DNA from: Pyrenochaeta sp. MPI-SDFR-AT-0127
Taxonomy: Eukaryota > Ascomycota > Dothideomycetes > Pleosporales > Cucurbitariaceae
Length of the DNA: 64,000 bases
NCBI GenBank assembly: GCA_020747015.1
Contig: JAGTJM010000016.1
Span: 248,001-312,000, forward strand
Direction of reading: 5' to 3'
The translations under genes were made by a program, and so were the position numbers. Each line of letters begins with the position of its first letter. Positions within the stretch are counted from its first letter, which is position 1. The notes beneath the pieces were generated by a model, which saw nothing but the letters and a program-made list of their open reading frames with translations, made no database searches and had not been told where the DNA came from. Shown piece after piece: positions 9,325 through 20,004 of this stretch.

Positions 9325-11963
9325 ATGGCCGCCAAATGTGAATTCAAAGTCGTCATTGCAGGTGGCAGCATTACTGGCCTCATACTGGCCAATATGTTAC
9401 AGCTTTACGATATCGATTACGTCGTTCTCGAAGCATACCCTGAAATTGCACCGCAAGTTGGTGCAAGTATTGGTATGTTGCCTCATGGCAACCGGATCTT
9501 AGATCAACTCGGTCTGTATCAGAAGCTTCTGGATCTTTGCCCCCCCTTGGACTCCTTTCACTTTCGCGACCATACAGGCAAAGTCATAAGCGAGTTCCGC
9601 GGCATGAATCACTCCATGCACGAGAGGCAAGATTGTGCAGTACGTCGAGAAGATATTTTAGCTGACACTTTATAGACACGGGTATTCCATCGTCTTCTTG
9701 GATCGCCAAATGGTGTTGAAAGTGTTGTATGATAACATTCGGGACAAAACAAAAGTCATGACAGGAAAACGTGTACAAACAGTAGTGATGACTGATGATG
9801 GAGTACGTGTCAAGACTGCTGATGGGTCTTCCTACGCAGGTGACATTTTGGTTGCCGCTGATGGGATTCACAGCACTGTGAGAGACGAAATGTGGAAAAT
9901 TGCGAATGAGACGTCACCTGGGTGGATTCCGTCCGATGAGCATTCTTGTAAGTTTAGTCATTATTCAGTCACCAGTGTATCCACTAATCTTGTTTTAGCG
10001 GTACCATGCGATTTTGGATGCGTCTACGGGATATCGAGGCCTTGTGAAGGCATTGAGCCCGGCGCTTCAAACTCGGTGTTCCGAAAACATGAATCTTACA
10101 TCCTCAATGGCGGTCCTGGAGGTCGCGTCTATTGGTTTTACTTCTTCAAGCTGGCACGAAGAGCCTATGGCGATGACATTCCATCCTACACCAAGGAAGA
10201 CGAGAGGAGACTGCTAGCCCAGCGAGAAAACGACAACATAACCCCTACACTCAAGTTCAAAGAAGTATTGGACAACAAGATATCGTCTGTCTTGGTGCCC
10301 TTACAGGAGTATGTCTTCAGAAAATGGTACTTCAAGCGCATAGTCACCATTGGTGATGCCGCACACAAGGTGAGTAAATCTGGATATTGACGACTTAGAC
10401 AGTGCTCACGATATGCAGTTTCATCCAATCGGAGGGCACGGGGGAAATGCTTGTATTGAATCAGCCGCGGTCCTAGTCAACACCCTCCGAGACGTACTTG
10501 CAAAGTCCCGAGGTGCGAAGCCTACATTGCAGCAGATTGAACACGTTTTCTCTTCGACGCAAAATCTTCGACAAGCTAGGACAACCTTGCTCAAGAAGTT
10601 CTCACATGAGCAACAGAGGACGGAGTCACTTGACACACCTCTACATCATCTCTCCGCCTTCTATCTACTACCATTGGCCGATAAAGAGGATGTTACCTTT
10701 AACTTCTCAAACAACTTGCCGCTCGCTGAGAAGTTGAACAGCCCGAGATGTAGCTCTGAACCGAGACTCGTACCATACAAGGATGAACTCTTGAGCATTC
10801 CAGTTGCTAGAGGCAAAAAGAAATGGTACTTCATCGCGTTCTACTTGCTCATTGCAGGACTTGTTCACTACGGGATGTGGATTCGATCCGCGCACTACGG
10901 CTTGGAACACCATTTAGGCACTATCATAGAGACCGGCACCTTCTCTCATGATCCAACGTTTCCTCTGAAGCGAAAATACATTGGCATCAAGCCCATTGAC
11001 AATTATCTAGTGTTCTTAGCAGCAGCCTACATGCCAGGCCTGAACAACTGGGACAAAAATTTCGGGATCTTGCAGATGTACTTTCTCGGAATGCTCGTTC
11101 AGCCTATTGCTATTTGGTCTGTAGAGGCTTATCGAAAACGCAATATGCTAACACCTCTTGCAATGTGAGTGACTTGAGGCTCGTTTGTTTACGCATATCG
11201 CTCACTCACCATTAGTGTCACATGCTGGTTCACGTTAGTACAGTGGGCTGGGGTCGGAATATACATGCCCATCTACTACGCCATATACACGTACGTCTCA
11301 GAAGCGGAATACTACTGGTGGCCACTGCATCGAGAAGTTCGAATTCAGTATGCCAGCACACTGATATGGGCGGTCGTCATCGGTTACGCTCTTCCGACGC
11401 TTCTGATGTTCCTGCCATGGAAGGATCCATATACTATCCAAAACTTCGAGACTCTGTGGCAGCCGTCTCCAATGTTTGTCCCTCTGATTTGCAGTGCTGC
11501 TGGGTTCATCTATGCGAGGGCCTTCAACCTTACGCCCACGCCACTCAAAGCTAAGCAAACCTTTCCAGACATCCCACACCTCCAAAGGCTGTATATCACT
11601 ACTGGCATACTAGGCTTCTTGCTGCATGTCTACTGTCTCTCCAAAATCATCTCTTCACCCAATATGAGTTTAGTTTCAGTCTTCTGGCCCGACTTCAGTT
11701 CACAGCCTAAGGTTCTTGGAGAGGGTCTTAGATCTCTCTTCTTGGCTGACTTCTGGGGATTCTATGTCGCTACATACGCTTGGCTATGCATGGCTGTATA
11801 TGACTTGAAGCGTGTGGGACGTACAGACGTTGATGTTGGAAGAAGTTCAGTACTAATCGCATTGGGTAACTTCGTTGTTGGTCCTGGTGCGACAATGTCA
11901 GCGGTCTGGTACTGGAGAGAAAATGCTCTTGCGAAAACCTGCTTTACTCACAGTTTGAGCTGA
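9325..11963 (+). CDS. FAD-dependent monooxygenase fused to a C-terminal polytopic membrane domain
   Basis: Five exons (9325..9626, 9676..9947, 9999..10369, 10419..11164, 11216..11963) give 812 residues. Residues 1 to about 430 form a PaxM/UbiH-type flavin monooxygenase. It has the dinucleotide motif VVIAGGSITGL at the N-terminus, the conserved HERHGYSIVFLDRQ restored by the first splice, the DG motif LVAADGIHSTVRDE, and GDAAHK-FHPIGGHGGN at the FAD ribityl site. From about residue 450, starting at KKWYFIAFYLLIAG, come eight or nine hydrophobic segments to the end. The end of the flavin domain and the first membrane segment lie in the same uninterrupted exon, so the fusion is real and not a gene-model merge. 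Relatives of the flavin half epoxidise prenyl chains in meroterpenoid and indole-diterpene pathways. I do not recognise the membrane half, which could be an anchor or a terpene-cyclase-like catalyst. The first intron is GC-AG. Confidence 0.85.
9627..9675 (+). other. GC-AG intron in the monooxygenase gene
   Basis: This 49 bp intron begins GCAAGA and ends TATAG, with a CTGAC branch-site match at 9662-9666. Splicing here turns CAC GAG AG + A CAC GGG into HERHGYS and restores the conserved motif. The nearby GT donors (GTGCAG, GTACGT) give the wrong phase and an early stop. Confidence 0.75.
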
Positions 11964-13029
11964 TGGAGCCAATGGCAGCTCCAAATATGATGCCAACCAC
12001 AACACCCGCCTGGTTCCATGGTTAAAACTCAGGTATCTGTGCGCAAGCTATCTTCTGAATACTGTATTCAATTATTATCGCATTTATGTTATTCTTCCTT
12101 CTGCTCAAAGAGAATGCGATCACCATAATTTATTTGTCGTCGTATGTATGTAAATCAACTCCAGGATGAAAATCTGGCTTCCATTCTTACCCACGTCATA
12201 GAAAGAGACATTGATCATGTTGAAGAGTTTTTCGAAGGCCTAGGGATTCTTAGATCAAGCACTTTTGTAACAAACTTTTAGCTAGTCAGGCTCAGACATG
12301 CATATCATGCCATGCACATGATTTGTTTGAAGCACTAAGCGTTTCCTGAACACTCGACATCTTTGTGAGCTTGTTTCTTGCCGATATTCTATTCTATCGT
12401 CGGCTTCAGATTTCAGAGCTTACCAACATTTTCCCTTCGCCTGAAGCATGCTTACACCATTTCAGGGCCAGTCACAAACTAAGACAATTAACTCACGAAC
12501 GGAAAGGCTTTCTTTGAAATACTCGAAGAGGCAAAGCACGATGCCACTGGGAAATGGAACACCCTGATCGGTAAATTCAGGCCTTGTATTATTAGCGTAT
12601 ACTATCTCTCCATTTTTACATACAAGCAAGGGACTTATATTCATAATTCATATCAAGACGGGCTTCGATTACATTGCTACATATATTTGTGGCTATTCTG
12701 GGAGACTAGAGAACAACTCGTATTTCAATCTCCGGATAGCTCGTTCGCCAGTGGCCAAGCTCGACGTGCAACACCCGCACTTCAGGTGACCCAGATTGCG
12801 AGAGAAATATCGATAGTAATGTCTTGTTATAATCAAGACGGCTGCATAAGCTCGAAACTATCTGAGTGACATATTTAAAGACGACCTTGATTTCCAAGCA
12901 AACGACATGTCGGTCTAAACGCCGATAAATACATGAACATAGCATAATTCAGAAGTGAGTGCATTCAAAGAAAAATTGCAGGGTATTTCGGTAGATGAAA
13001 TAATTCCAGGCGATTTCAAGCATAGAATG
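11964..13029. other. Intergenic, convergent 3' ends; nothing recognised
   Basis: AT-rich sequence between the stops of the monooxygenase fusion and the zinc-cluster regulator. Short open frames (for example 12462-12644 and 12687-12869) match nothing. Confidence 0.5.
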
Positions 13030-15339
13030 CTAAGGTACTGGTTGTGCGAAGCTAGACATAACAGTGTCCACAGAAGAAGCATTGAGAGCTGAGTCGCCGA
13101 ACCCTCCTGGCAAAAGTACACACGAAGTGAAATCTGTATTGAAAAAATCCCACGTGATTTCTGCCTCGCGACCTAAAGCAGATGAACTCTCCAAAGTGTT
13201 GTATGACCCGAAGTCAAAGTCTTGAGTTTGAATTAGCTGCAGTGGCTCTTGAATATGGGCATCTGTGGAGTTTCGATGTGAAGAAAGAAGCATGTTGCAG
13301 AGCAGCCTACTTCCGCAGATCTGCTTCAGGGACTCGAGCATGCGCCTCACAATTGGAAAATGTGGCTGTAGCAATTCCATACTCTTGATCAATTGTCGAA
13401 GCCAAACCGCTTGATGCCTTTTTTCATAAGCATTATCAGCTTTGTTGAGGTAACGTATCATAGTAGTTGCTGCGACCACTGCATTGTCAAGCATGATGGA
13501 ATGTATCTTTTCCGTTCCAAAGGCCTCCCGATATGTCGTCATAAGTCGAGCGATTCGAAGCGCATACTGATAAGTAATCAGGTTCGAATCATTAGATGGT
13601 GCACGAATACTTTCGTCGCTCGAACTCTGGGAGTGCCGCCGCTTTCTGGTTTTTGGAAGCTCGGCTAGTGCTTGTCGCAAAAGGATTTGAAGTTTGCAGT
13701 ATTGGGAGTGTAAGCCATAGCCAGTGAGATCCATATTTGTCAGGCCATTTTCGTTGTATGTGAACTCTAGCGGAAGGTTTTCGTACCATTCCTCCACCTG
13801 CTTCAACAGTCCATGCAGTACGTCAGACTTGTCTGAATGACTAATGGACTGGTTATTCAGAACTTGGGTGACTTGAGCCATTGGTACACAAAGTCCTAGC
13901 CAAGCGTTCAGCCATGGGGAATCCGACTTATGTTTTTTTTTACAGCGAGATGCAGCAGTATTCATGACCGATGCTGGAATAGAACTTGGTCTGCCAAGAT
14001 ACAGAGTCCACACTCCCTCGTAGATGATGCAGGCTGACAGCAGGGAGTACGACAGCTTGCTCTCTTTGATTGCTTGTGCATCTCCAAAAGGCTTTGGGGG
14101 ACTTGAAAGCTCGTGTAAGCCAAGATCGGAGAGCATTCGGCAAGCCACACCTTAAGTAGTCAATAAGAATAACGGTAATATGGAGCTCCTCGCGTCACAC
14201 TCACCACAGAACATCCAGCCCGGACGGTCATTGCCCTGTGTTACCTCGTACTCACTCAACAGAAGAAAGCCTTGCAGGTTTGCAGGTGTCGGCTCAGACA
14301 TGGCTCGTAATGTTGCGTCCTTGGCCCGCTCGCAATACGTGGAGGCCAAAGTACGTACAGATCTGGAGGTACTCAGCCGTGCACCGCAAGCCAGCATAGA
14401 ATTTTCAAGAAATCGAGAGAACCATCGAGATTCAACACCATATGTCTGGTGGAGGAAGAATGATTCTCTGTCCACAATATCAACCCAGAGAGTTTGATAC
14501 TTGAAGAACGAACGAAGAATACGATCCCGTAGGCGAGGAGAATCGGCGTCGAGATCAATGCTGACTACATCCATATCGTCCGAAGAAGTCAGTCGAGCTT
14601 CCTCAGTGGGCGAGGCTACATGAGGATGGGACGTTGCGCCATAGAAGCTTGGGGAGTCGCCACCACCACCACCACCACCACCAACATTGCCCGGAGAGTC
14701 ACCAGCCACAACTGGCGCAGGTAGACTTTGATGAGAGCCATACGAGATTCTCGACGACAATGATTCCGAAAGCTCGGTTCTCTCTGCGGAGGCTGAAACA
14801 TGCTGTATAGTCCTTTCAAATGTCAGCCTTGCGCCACGCATCAGACTCTAGATTATAAAGATATGAATGGTTTATTCCCTTTCATATGAACATACGTTTG
14901 ATTGCTTGAGTGTACCGTCGCCGTTGTAGGAGGCATAGCCTCTTCTTCCATGGGTCTCCAATCTAATTGGCTGCCGGTTCTTTGATTGAGAGCCTCAAGG
15001 GTCTCTATTCTCTGTTGTAGCTTATCAACAAATTTCACGCTGACAGATCTGCTCGTCGTGGTTAGTAACCAGCACAACACTTCTACAGTCGACAACGAAC
15101 CTTCTTCCATCTGACAAAGGGTCTAGCAAGCATACTTGCCCACTACGCCGACAGGGAGTACACCCTTCTTCCGATGGGGCAGACTGTGCATCGCACTGAA
15201 CAGAAGCCTTCAGCATGGTGAACGCAGAATTGAGAAGCTGAGGACTTACCTTCACTTTGCGCAACCGGCAACTCTGACAGGCAACCGCCGCACGTTGCAA
15301 CGTGCCTGCTGTAGATGAACCTCGACGTCGATCTACCAT
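13030..15339 (-). CDS. Zn(II)2Cys6 transcription factor with fungal-specific regulatory domain
   Basis: Five exons on the minus strand (15339..15250, 15195..15101, 15048..14896, 14827..14205, 14150..13030) give 693 residues. The zinc cluster is split by an intron: C21-x2-C24-x6-C31-x10-C42-x2-C45-x6-C52, with the basic stretch RLRKVK. A short coiled-coil linker follows (DKLQQRIETLEALNQ). The middle homology region starts at LRDRILRSFFKYQTLW and continues through GVACRMLSDLGLHE. Exon 4 could instead start at 14812, which keeps frame and loses five residues. A CCA repeat encodes eight glycines in the linker. Such proteins bind CGG triplets and control pathway genes. Its position at the end of the 1-15 kb gene group makes it the likely local regulator, by inference. 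Confidence 0.9.
14658..14682 (-). repeat. CCA trinucleotide repeat encoding polyglycine
   Basis: A run of CCA units inside exon 4 of the zinc-cluster regulator, read as eight consecutive Gly on the minus strand. It is a potentially length-variable microsatellite in a linker. Confidence 0.8.
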
Positions 15340-16473
15340 TCTTGTCGTCTTTTAGAGGTCTTAAAAGTAAATTCTGTATACCATAGATTGTGTCGGAAAG
15401 GATAATTGTCATGTGCGGGACTCCAGGATGCAACCCGGGGATATTTCACAGCCCTCAAATCTGGGGTACGTCAACCCCTCATGCCGAGACCGGATTGCTA
15501 CGGGCTGTTCCTGTAAACTGACTCGTCACGCTGGATCAAACAACATGTCTGCGCACAGCAAAACCCTGTGGAGTTTGATGGCCAAGCCAGCCTCTCGGTG
15601 AACGCCGATGTGGCATCTCGGCCGATAACTCAGAACACGAGATGTAAAGCACCTAACTCCAAGTTTGACAGTCCACACTGTTCTGCTAGGTCGAAGCATA
15701 TTCGGCGGAAATGTTCCTAATATTTGCTAGCGGTAGTGTTAACTGGTCTGGATGGGATGACGTCAAATCTTTAGGGGAGTTGTCGTGACCAGTCCGCTAA
15801 CAATCAGGACAGCAATTGACTCCGCATGCTTTGTACAATCGTCTACAGAACCTACTGAGATTTATGGATCGCCTCAAATGCAAGTGGATCTGTTTGTGCA
15901 AATCTCGCAGCCATTATACCATGTTCATTCAACGCTTCCTCAAGCCTGCGGATCAACACGTCTAAAAACGTGTCCAAGTATCCCATAAACTTTCCTGTGC
16001 GGTGCATACATAGTCTGCACTTCCAGCCTCGTTTCGTTCTGACTAGTCATGGATGTTGGGAATGATGTAACCTTGAAAAAGCTAGTTGCCGCAGTTACAG
16101 GTGCATCGCGGCATACCCTGGCAAAGCTATCAATGCGAGACGCGACAAGGTTTTCTTGTTGGGCCACAATGCGATGTTATTGGTTCAAGCTTCTGTTCCG
16201 CCCATGTTTAGAGCAAAGACACGAAGACGATCGACTTTTCACTTCGGCAGTCAAATTGGCAATCATCACGATATGACACTGGCACGAGGTAGCGGTGACG
16301 ATGGAGAGTTTTAGCACGTATGCTTGTATTAGGTTTTATAGTTTTCCCATTTGTAGTATACAAAGTCCTTCATCGTCCAACGTCAACATTAAACATGCCA
16401 GCCCTTATTACATCAAACCCTGACTAGATGACACTTGAATCGCTTCGCTATCGTGATATCAAAAAGTGGGTAT
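15340..16473. other. Intergenic; regulator promoter and CFEM gene 3' side
   Basis: No gene is recognised. A palindrome TCGGCCGA at 15618-15625 upstream of the regulator carries back-to-back CGG/CCG triplets and might serve autoregulation. Open frames at 15785-15988 and 16049-16276 have no recognisable product. Confidence 0.4.
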
Positions 16474-17107
16474 TTACAAAGCGAGCATGGCAAGAGCAGC
16501 AGCGCCGATGAGACCAGCGGCCTTGGTGGCCTGAGCGGCAGCTCCGGTGAACTGGGAAACTGTGGGGGTAGCTGAGGCGGTACCGTTTCCAGTGGGCGTA
16601 GCCACTGCTGAGGAGGCCTTGGAGGCAAGAGACGAAACAGCCGAAGCAACGGCAGACGAGGCAGCACCGGCGGCGCTAGAGGCTACTGCAGCAGCGCTGG
16701 AAGCGACCTCAGCTGCGCTGGAGGCAACGGCGGCGGCGGAAGAGGCAGGGGCAGCAGATGGGGCGGCGCTGGCATCAGGAATGACGATGGGCGCACCGGC
16801 ATCCACGCAGATCTTGGAGACAGCCGCAATGGTGGCGGACTGATCAGCGGCAGAGCAAGCACCCTGGACGCAAGGCTGGACCTGAGCGAGGAGGGAGGCG
16901 CCCTTTTCGCAATGGCACTTGAAGTCAGTGAGGCTGGCACAGCCGTCGCTGGTAAGGGGGCCGGTCAAGCAGGACAACTGAGGTAGGTTAGTTTAGTGAT
17001 TCCACGTGAGGTCAACGGAGTCATACAGCGCAGGATGGGATGGCATCAAGCTGAGCAGTGGCAACGGAGGCCAAAGCGACAATGGTGGCGATCGTGAAGG
17101 TCTTCAT
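16474..17107 (-). CDS. CFEM-domain protein, secreted and probably GPI-anchored
   Basis: Two exons (17107..17027, 16977..16474) give 194 residues. A signal peptide of about 18 residues (MKTFTIATIVALASVATA) is followed directly by a CFEM domain with eight cysteines: PSCALSC, SDGC, DFKCHC, QPC, GAC and KIC. The Asp in DFKCHC matches the position used for haem iron coordination in characterised CFEM proteins. The domain ends near residue 85. After it comes a long Ala/Ser stretch of VASSAA-type heptads and a C-terminal hydrophobic tail (GLIGAAALAMLAL) that fits a GPI signal. The likely place is the cell wall or plasma-membrane surface, in haem/iron handling or host interaction. These are family roles, not shown here. 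The first exon boundary falls inside the CFEM motif (SCA|LSC). Confidence 0.92.
16620..16750 (-). repeat. Coding Ala/Ser heptad repeats in the CFEM protein
   Basis: Imperfect tandem 21 bp units encode repeats such as AAVASSA, AEVASSA and AAVASSA followed by decayed copies. The region forms the stalk between the CFEM domain and the GPI signal. Confidence 0.75.
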
Positions 17108-20004
17108 GTTGACTGATATTCTGGTGATATTACGATATCGGGATAGCGAGAGTATCGGTTGATGTGAGTTGAAGATGGAAACGACGGTAAAGCTTGAGAT
17201 ACTACTTTCAAAAGAGCTGTCGCAAGCTCTTTATATTGGCGAAGAATTGCATTGGCCTAAACTTTCAAGCAAGGAATGAGCTCGTATCCAGGGGCTCCAC
17301 TCGGCGTCATTCATCACATGCGGAGACAGGAGGAGGGTCATGGCGATCCTGGGGGAACTGCTCGATGTGGCAGAGCTTAACGACCATCCTGGCGAGCCAG
17401 CGACCAGCCGTGGTCGTCCGAGGGCTGGACCTGGGGTAACGCATCAACTGCCCAGTCTCTGCCCCCGCTCGACAAATGAGATCGAAGATCAGAGAGGAGA
17501 AGTTGCCTGCAACGGCAAAGTCCATATTGGATATGTCCGAAGGAGCGCGAATGAAAGTCGGAACAAAGCGAGGGTGCAGCCAATATGTTGATTGGATGTC
17601 ATTGGCTGCTGTTGGGCGTCCTGTTACGTTTGGGGCTCTGGCAGCGACGGCACGCTCAAGCATTGGACGGGGATGAGAGCCATGTTAAGGCGCCAAGGCC
17701 GATGCCCCAGACGCCACAAGCTCTTGTTCATTGGGTGTTAAACCGGTGGTGGCGCTGATCGTCTCATGAGCGCTCGGGCACCAGCTCCTTGGGGAATAGC
17801 TCAGGGTAAGAAAATCTGGGGATGATAGAAAGTGGACGCGTGCTTCCAAGCACTTAGAATTAATGGTGTCCAATGGCATGTTGCTTACCAGAGAGTCCAA
17901 CAGAGAAAAGGGGTCCGAGTGAATATTCGGATATGAGCTGGAAAGATTGTTTGGTGGCGAATCTGGAGGTGGCACAGCCAAATCGATAATTCGATGCTGT
18001 AACCCCGCAATGAACCCAACCTTTCTTGGTCATACTTCCGGCTCAACCCATGCTCATTGTCTCTTTGCAAGTTTTACGCCCGTTTCTTTCCAGAATGCGT
18101 GCAGGAACCTAGCTCGATCGGAGACCGGATGGTGCGCCCGGGCGGCCAGCCACAAACGTCGCAGGACCAAGCGAGAATGTCACCGTTTTGGGCCACCGCG
18201 CGTGTCGCGTGAGACTTGTGCAGTTCTGTACCTGCATCTACCCGCAGAGAGCTTGAAGCTCATAATAGTTGAAGTCCACTCTTCCGCATCTCATAAGGTT
18301 TTACCATCAATGATCCAGAAGAACGACATTTGGGACCAGCCGATCCGATGTGTGGATGGATTGCCTCTGCATCATCCTCAATGGGGTCCCTAACGGCTCG
18401 GCTCGGCCATGTCCCTCGGCAACATGTGCTTGTGCTATGTTGGATCCAATGACCTAATCGCAAATCGATCTGGGGAAATGGGGAACGATAGACGGGAACT
18501 CGACAGGTATTGAAACATTGGGTAGCTAGAGCTTTGATGCCGCGTGAAACAGATGTACATCAAGATATAGGTAGGAATTCATGTGCACCCAAAGGTCGTG
18601 AATGTTATTACTTCACATGTGATGTCGCCGTATTCGCGTAAGCGGAACTGGCGGAAAGGTGATGTGTGCAACGGGACGGGAGGTAAGGCCGGAAGCCCGT
18701 GAAAATGGCGCGAGGTTGTCCCACTCTCGCCATTTCCCAACTTTGCGAACGTCGGGCGCCTGAGCGAAAGGTTCAAGTGAACATATTTGCAACGTAGATC
18801 CTTCGGTGTCGGCTTGCCAGAGGATGTCTGATCCTCATTCACTAGCGTCGGTTGCCACCAAATTGCGCGTCGAAAGTTCAAAGAGGAAATCCAGACTGGA
18901 CCTCGGGCACTCATTCTCAGGAGCGTTGTTTCGAATCTCCTGATCAACGTGGGCGCACTATGGGTTTCATGGGAAACAAAGGCTCACTGGGTGATACAGC
19001 CTGTTCTTCAGAATTTTTGAGTGTTGTAGCGGGATATCGCCGAGGATCGTAGCAATAGCACAATGACCTTTTTGTTAAGGATACTAGGACGGGGTCAGTT
19101 GCTGAAACCAATCTCAGCGGCATCTGAATGAATTCCTGTTGAGTGGAACGGCCCGACTCCACAATCAATGCGCGAAGCTAGCTGAAGGTGAAGGGGCAGC
19201 GGTCTGCTGTGCTTGGTTCTGGCATCCAATATGCAGCGTTGCCTACGTCATGCATTGTTCCTCATCAAAGTAGAAATGTCGCGAACATCAAAAGATGCCA
19301 TGTGCGAAGTGTGCGTGGGACTAGGGTAGATCTTCTGGACAGAAGATGGGTATAGTCTAGGATATCCTGAGCCTTTCCAGCAGTCCGGCCGCAAGTCTTC
19401 GTTATCGAATGATGGCCCAGTGTCACATATCTGATGTGGTATCGATAACATGATGGTCCAGAGGCCTTCGATAGGGTTTGGGTTGCAACGAGAAGTGACA
19501 CATGATACCGAGGCCGCTATATGTGCCCATCTGCTGTCTATCTGACATCTGGGCAAGCCTTCAGTGATGGGCTTACGCAAGTGGAATAGACTTGTGGAAA
19601 TGGATGGACAAATGATTGAACGTTTGTTTCGTGGTCGTGGACTGATGCATTGGACCAACTGTCGCTTATGCAGAATTGAAAGAAGAATCTGAAGATTGTG
19701 TCAGGAATCACGGGGGAAAGCAGCAAGATATTGTCGAAGAGGTCACCGATGTCGAAATATGGGAGTACAATGTCGAAATGCTCTGATAAGATAAGACGCG
19801 TCTCGGCGAAAGGTCGGTTCGAAAAGCACGCTAGTGAAACTTCAATCAATGTTCACGATCGCGAACCGTAGTTTAGGAGCAATCGTTGAATACTGTCCCC
19901 CACGAATCGCCTCTGCACGCGACTAACGTCCGTCGCTTCCGCCCAGAGTGTAATTACACCTAATACAAGACGCTCAAAGTCATACGCCATACAATATCGA
20001 CACC
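17108..20004. other. Gene-poor intergenic region, about 2.9 kb
   Basis: It contains the CFEM promoter at the left and the PRP46 promoter at the right. Open frames between (for example 17307-17663 minus, 17947-18393 plus, 19248-19658 minus) lack family motifs and spliceable partners. I see no transposon, tRNA or repeat. Confidence 0.45.
17230..17235 (-). promoter_or_regulatory. TATA box of the CFEM gene
   Basis: On the minus strand the sequence reads CCAATATAAAGAGC, 123 bp before the CFEM start codon. This is a plausible core promoter. Confidence 0.5.

Noticed and set aside
9635..9645. GTGCAG and GTACGT as donors for the first monooxygenase intron
   Set aside because: Both give the wrong phase and a stop soon after the acceptor at 9675. 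Only the GC donor restores the conserved motif.
16547..16843. Plus-strand frame rich in Ala and Glu opposite the CFEM gene
   Set aside because: Antisense reading of the Ala/Ser repeat. It has no start context or homology.
17307..17663. Minus-strand frame of 118 residues in the 2.9 kb gap
   Set aside because: No motif, no splice partners, and a competing plus-strand frame over the same bases.
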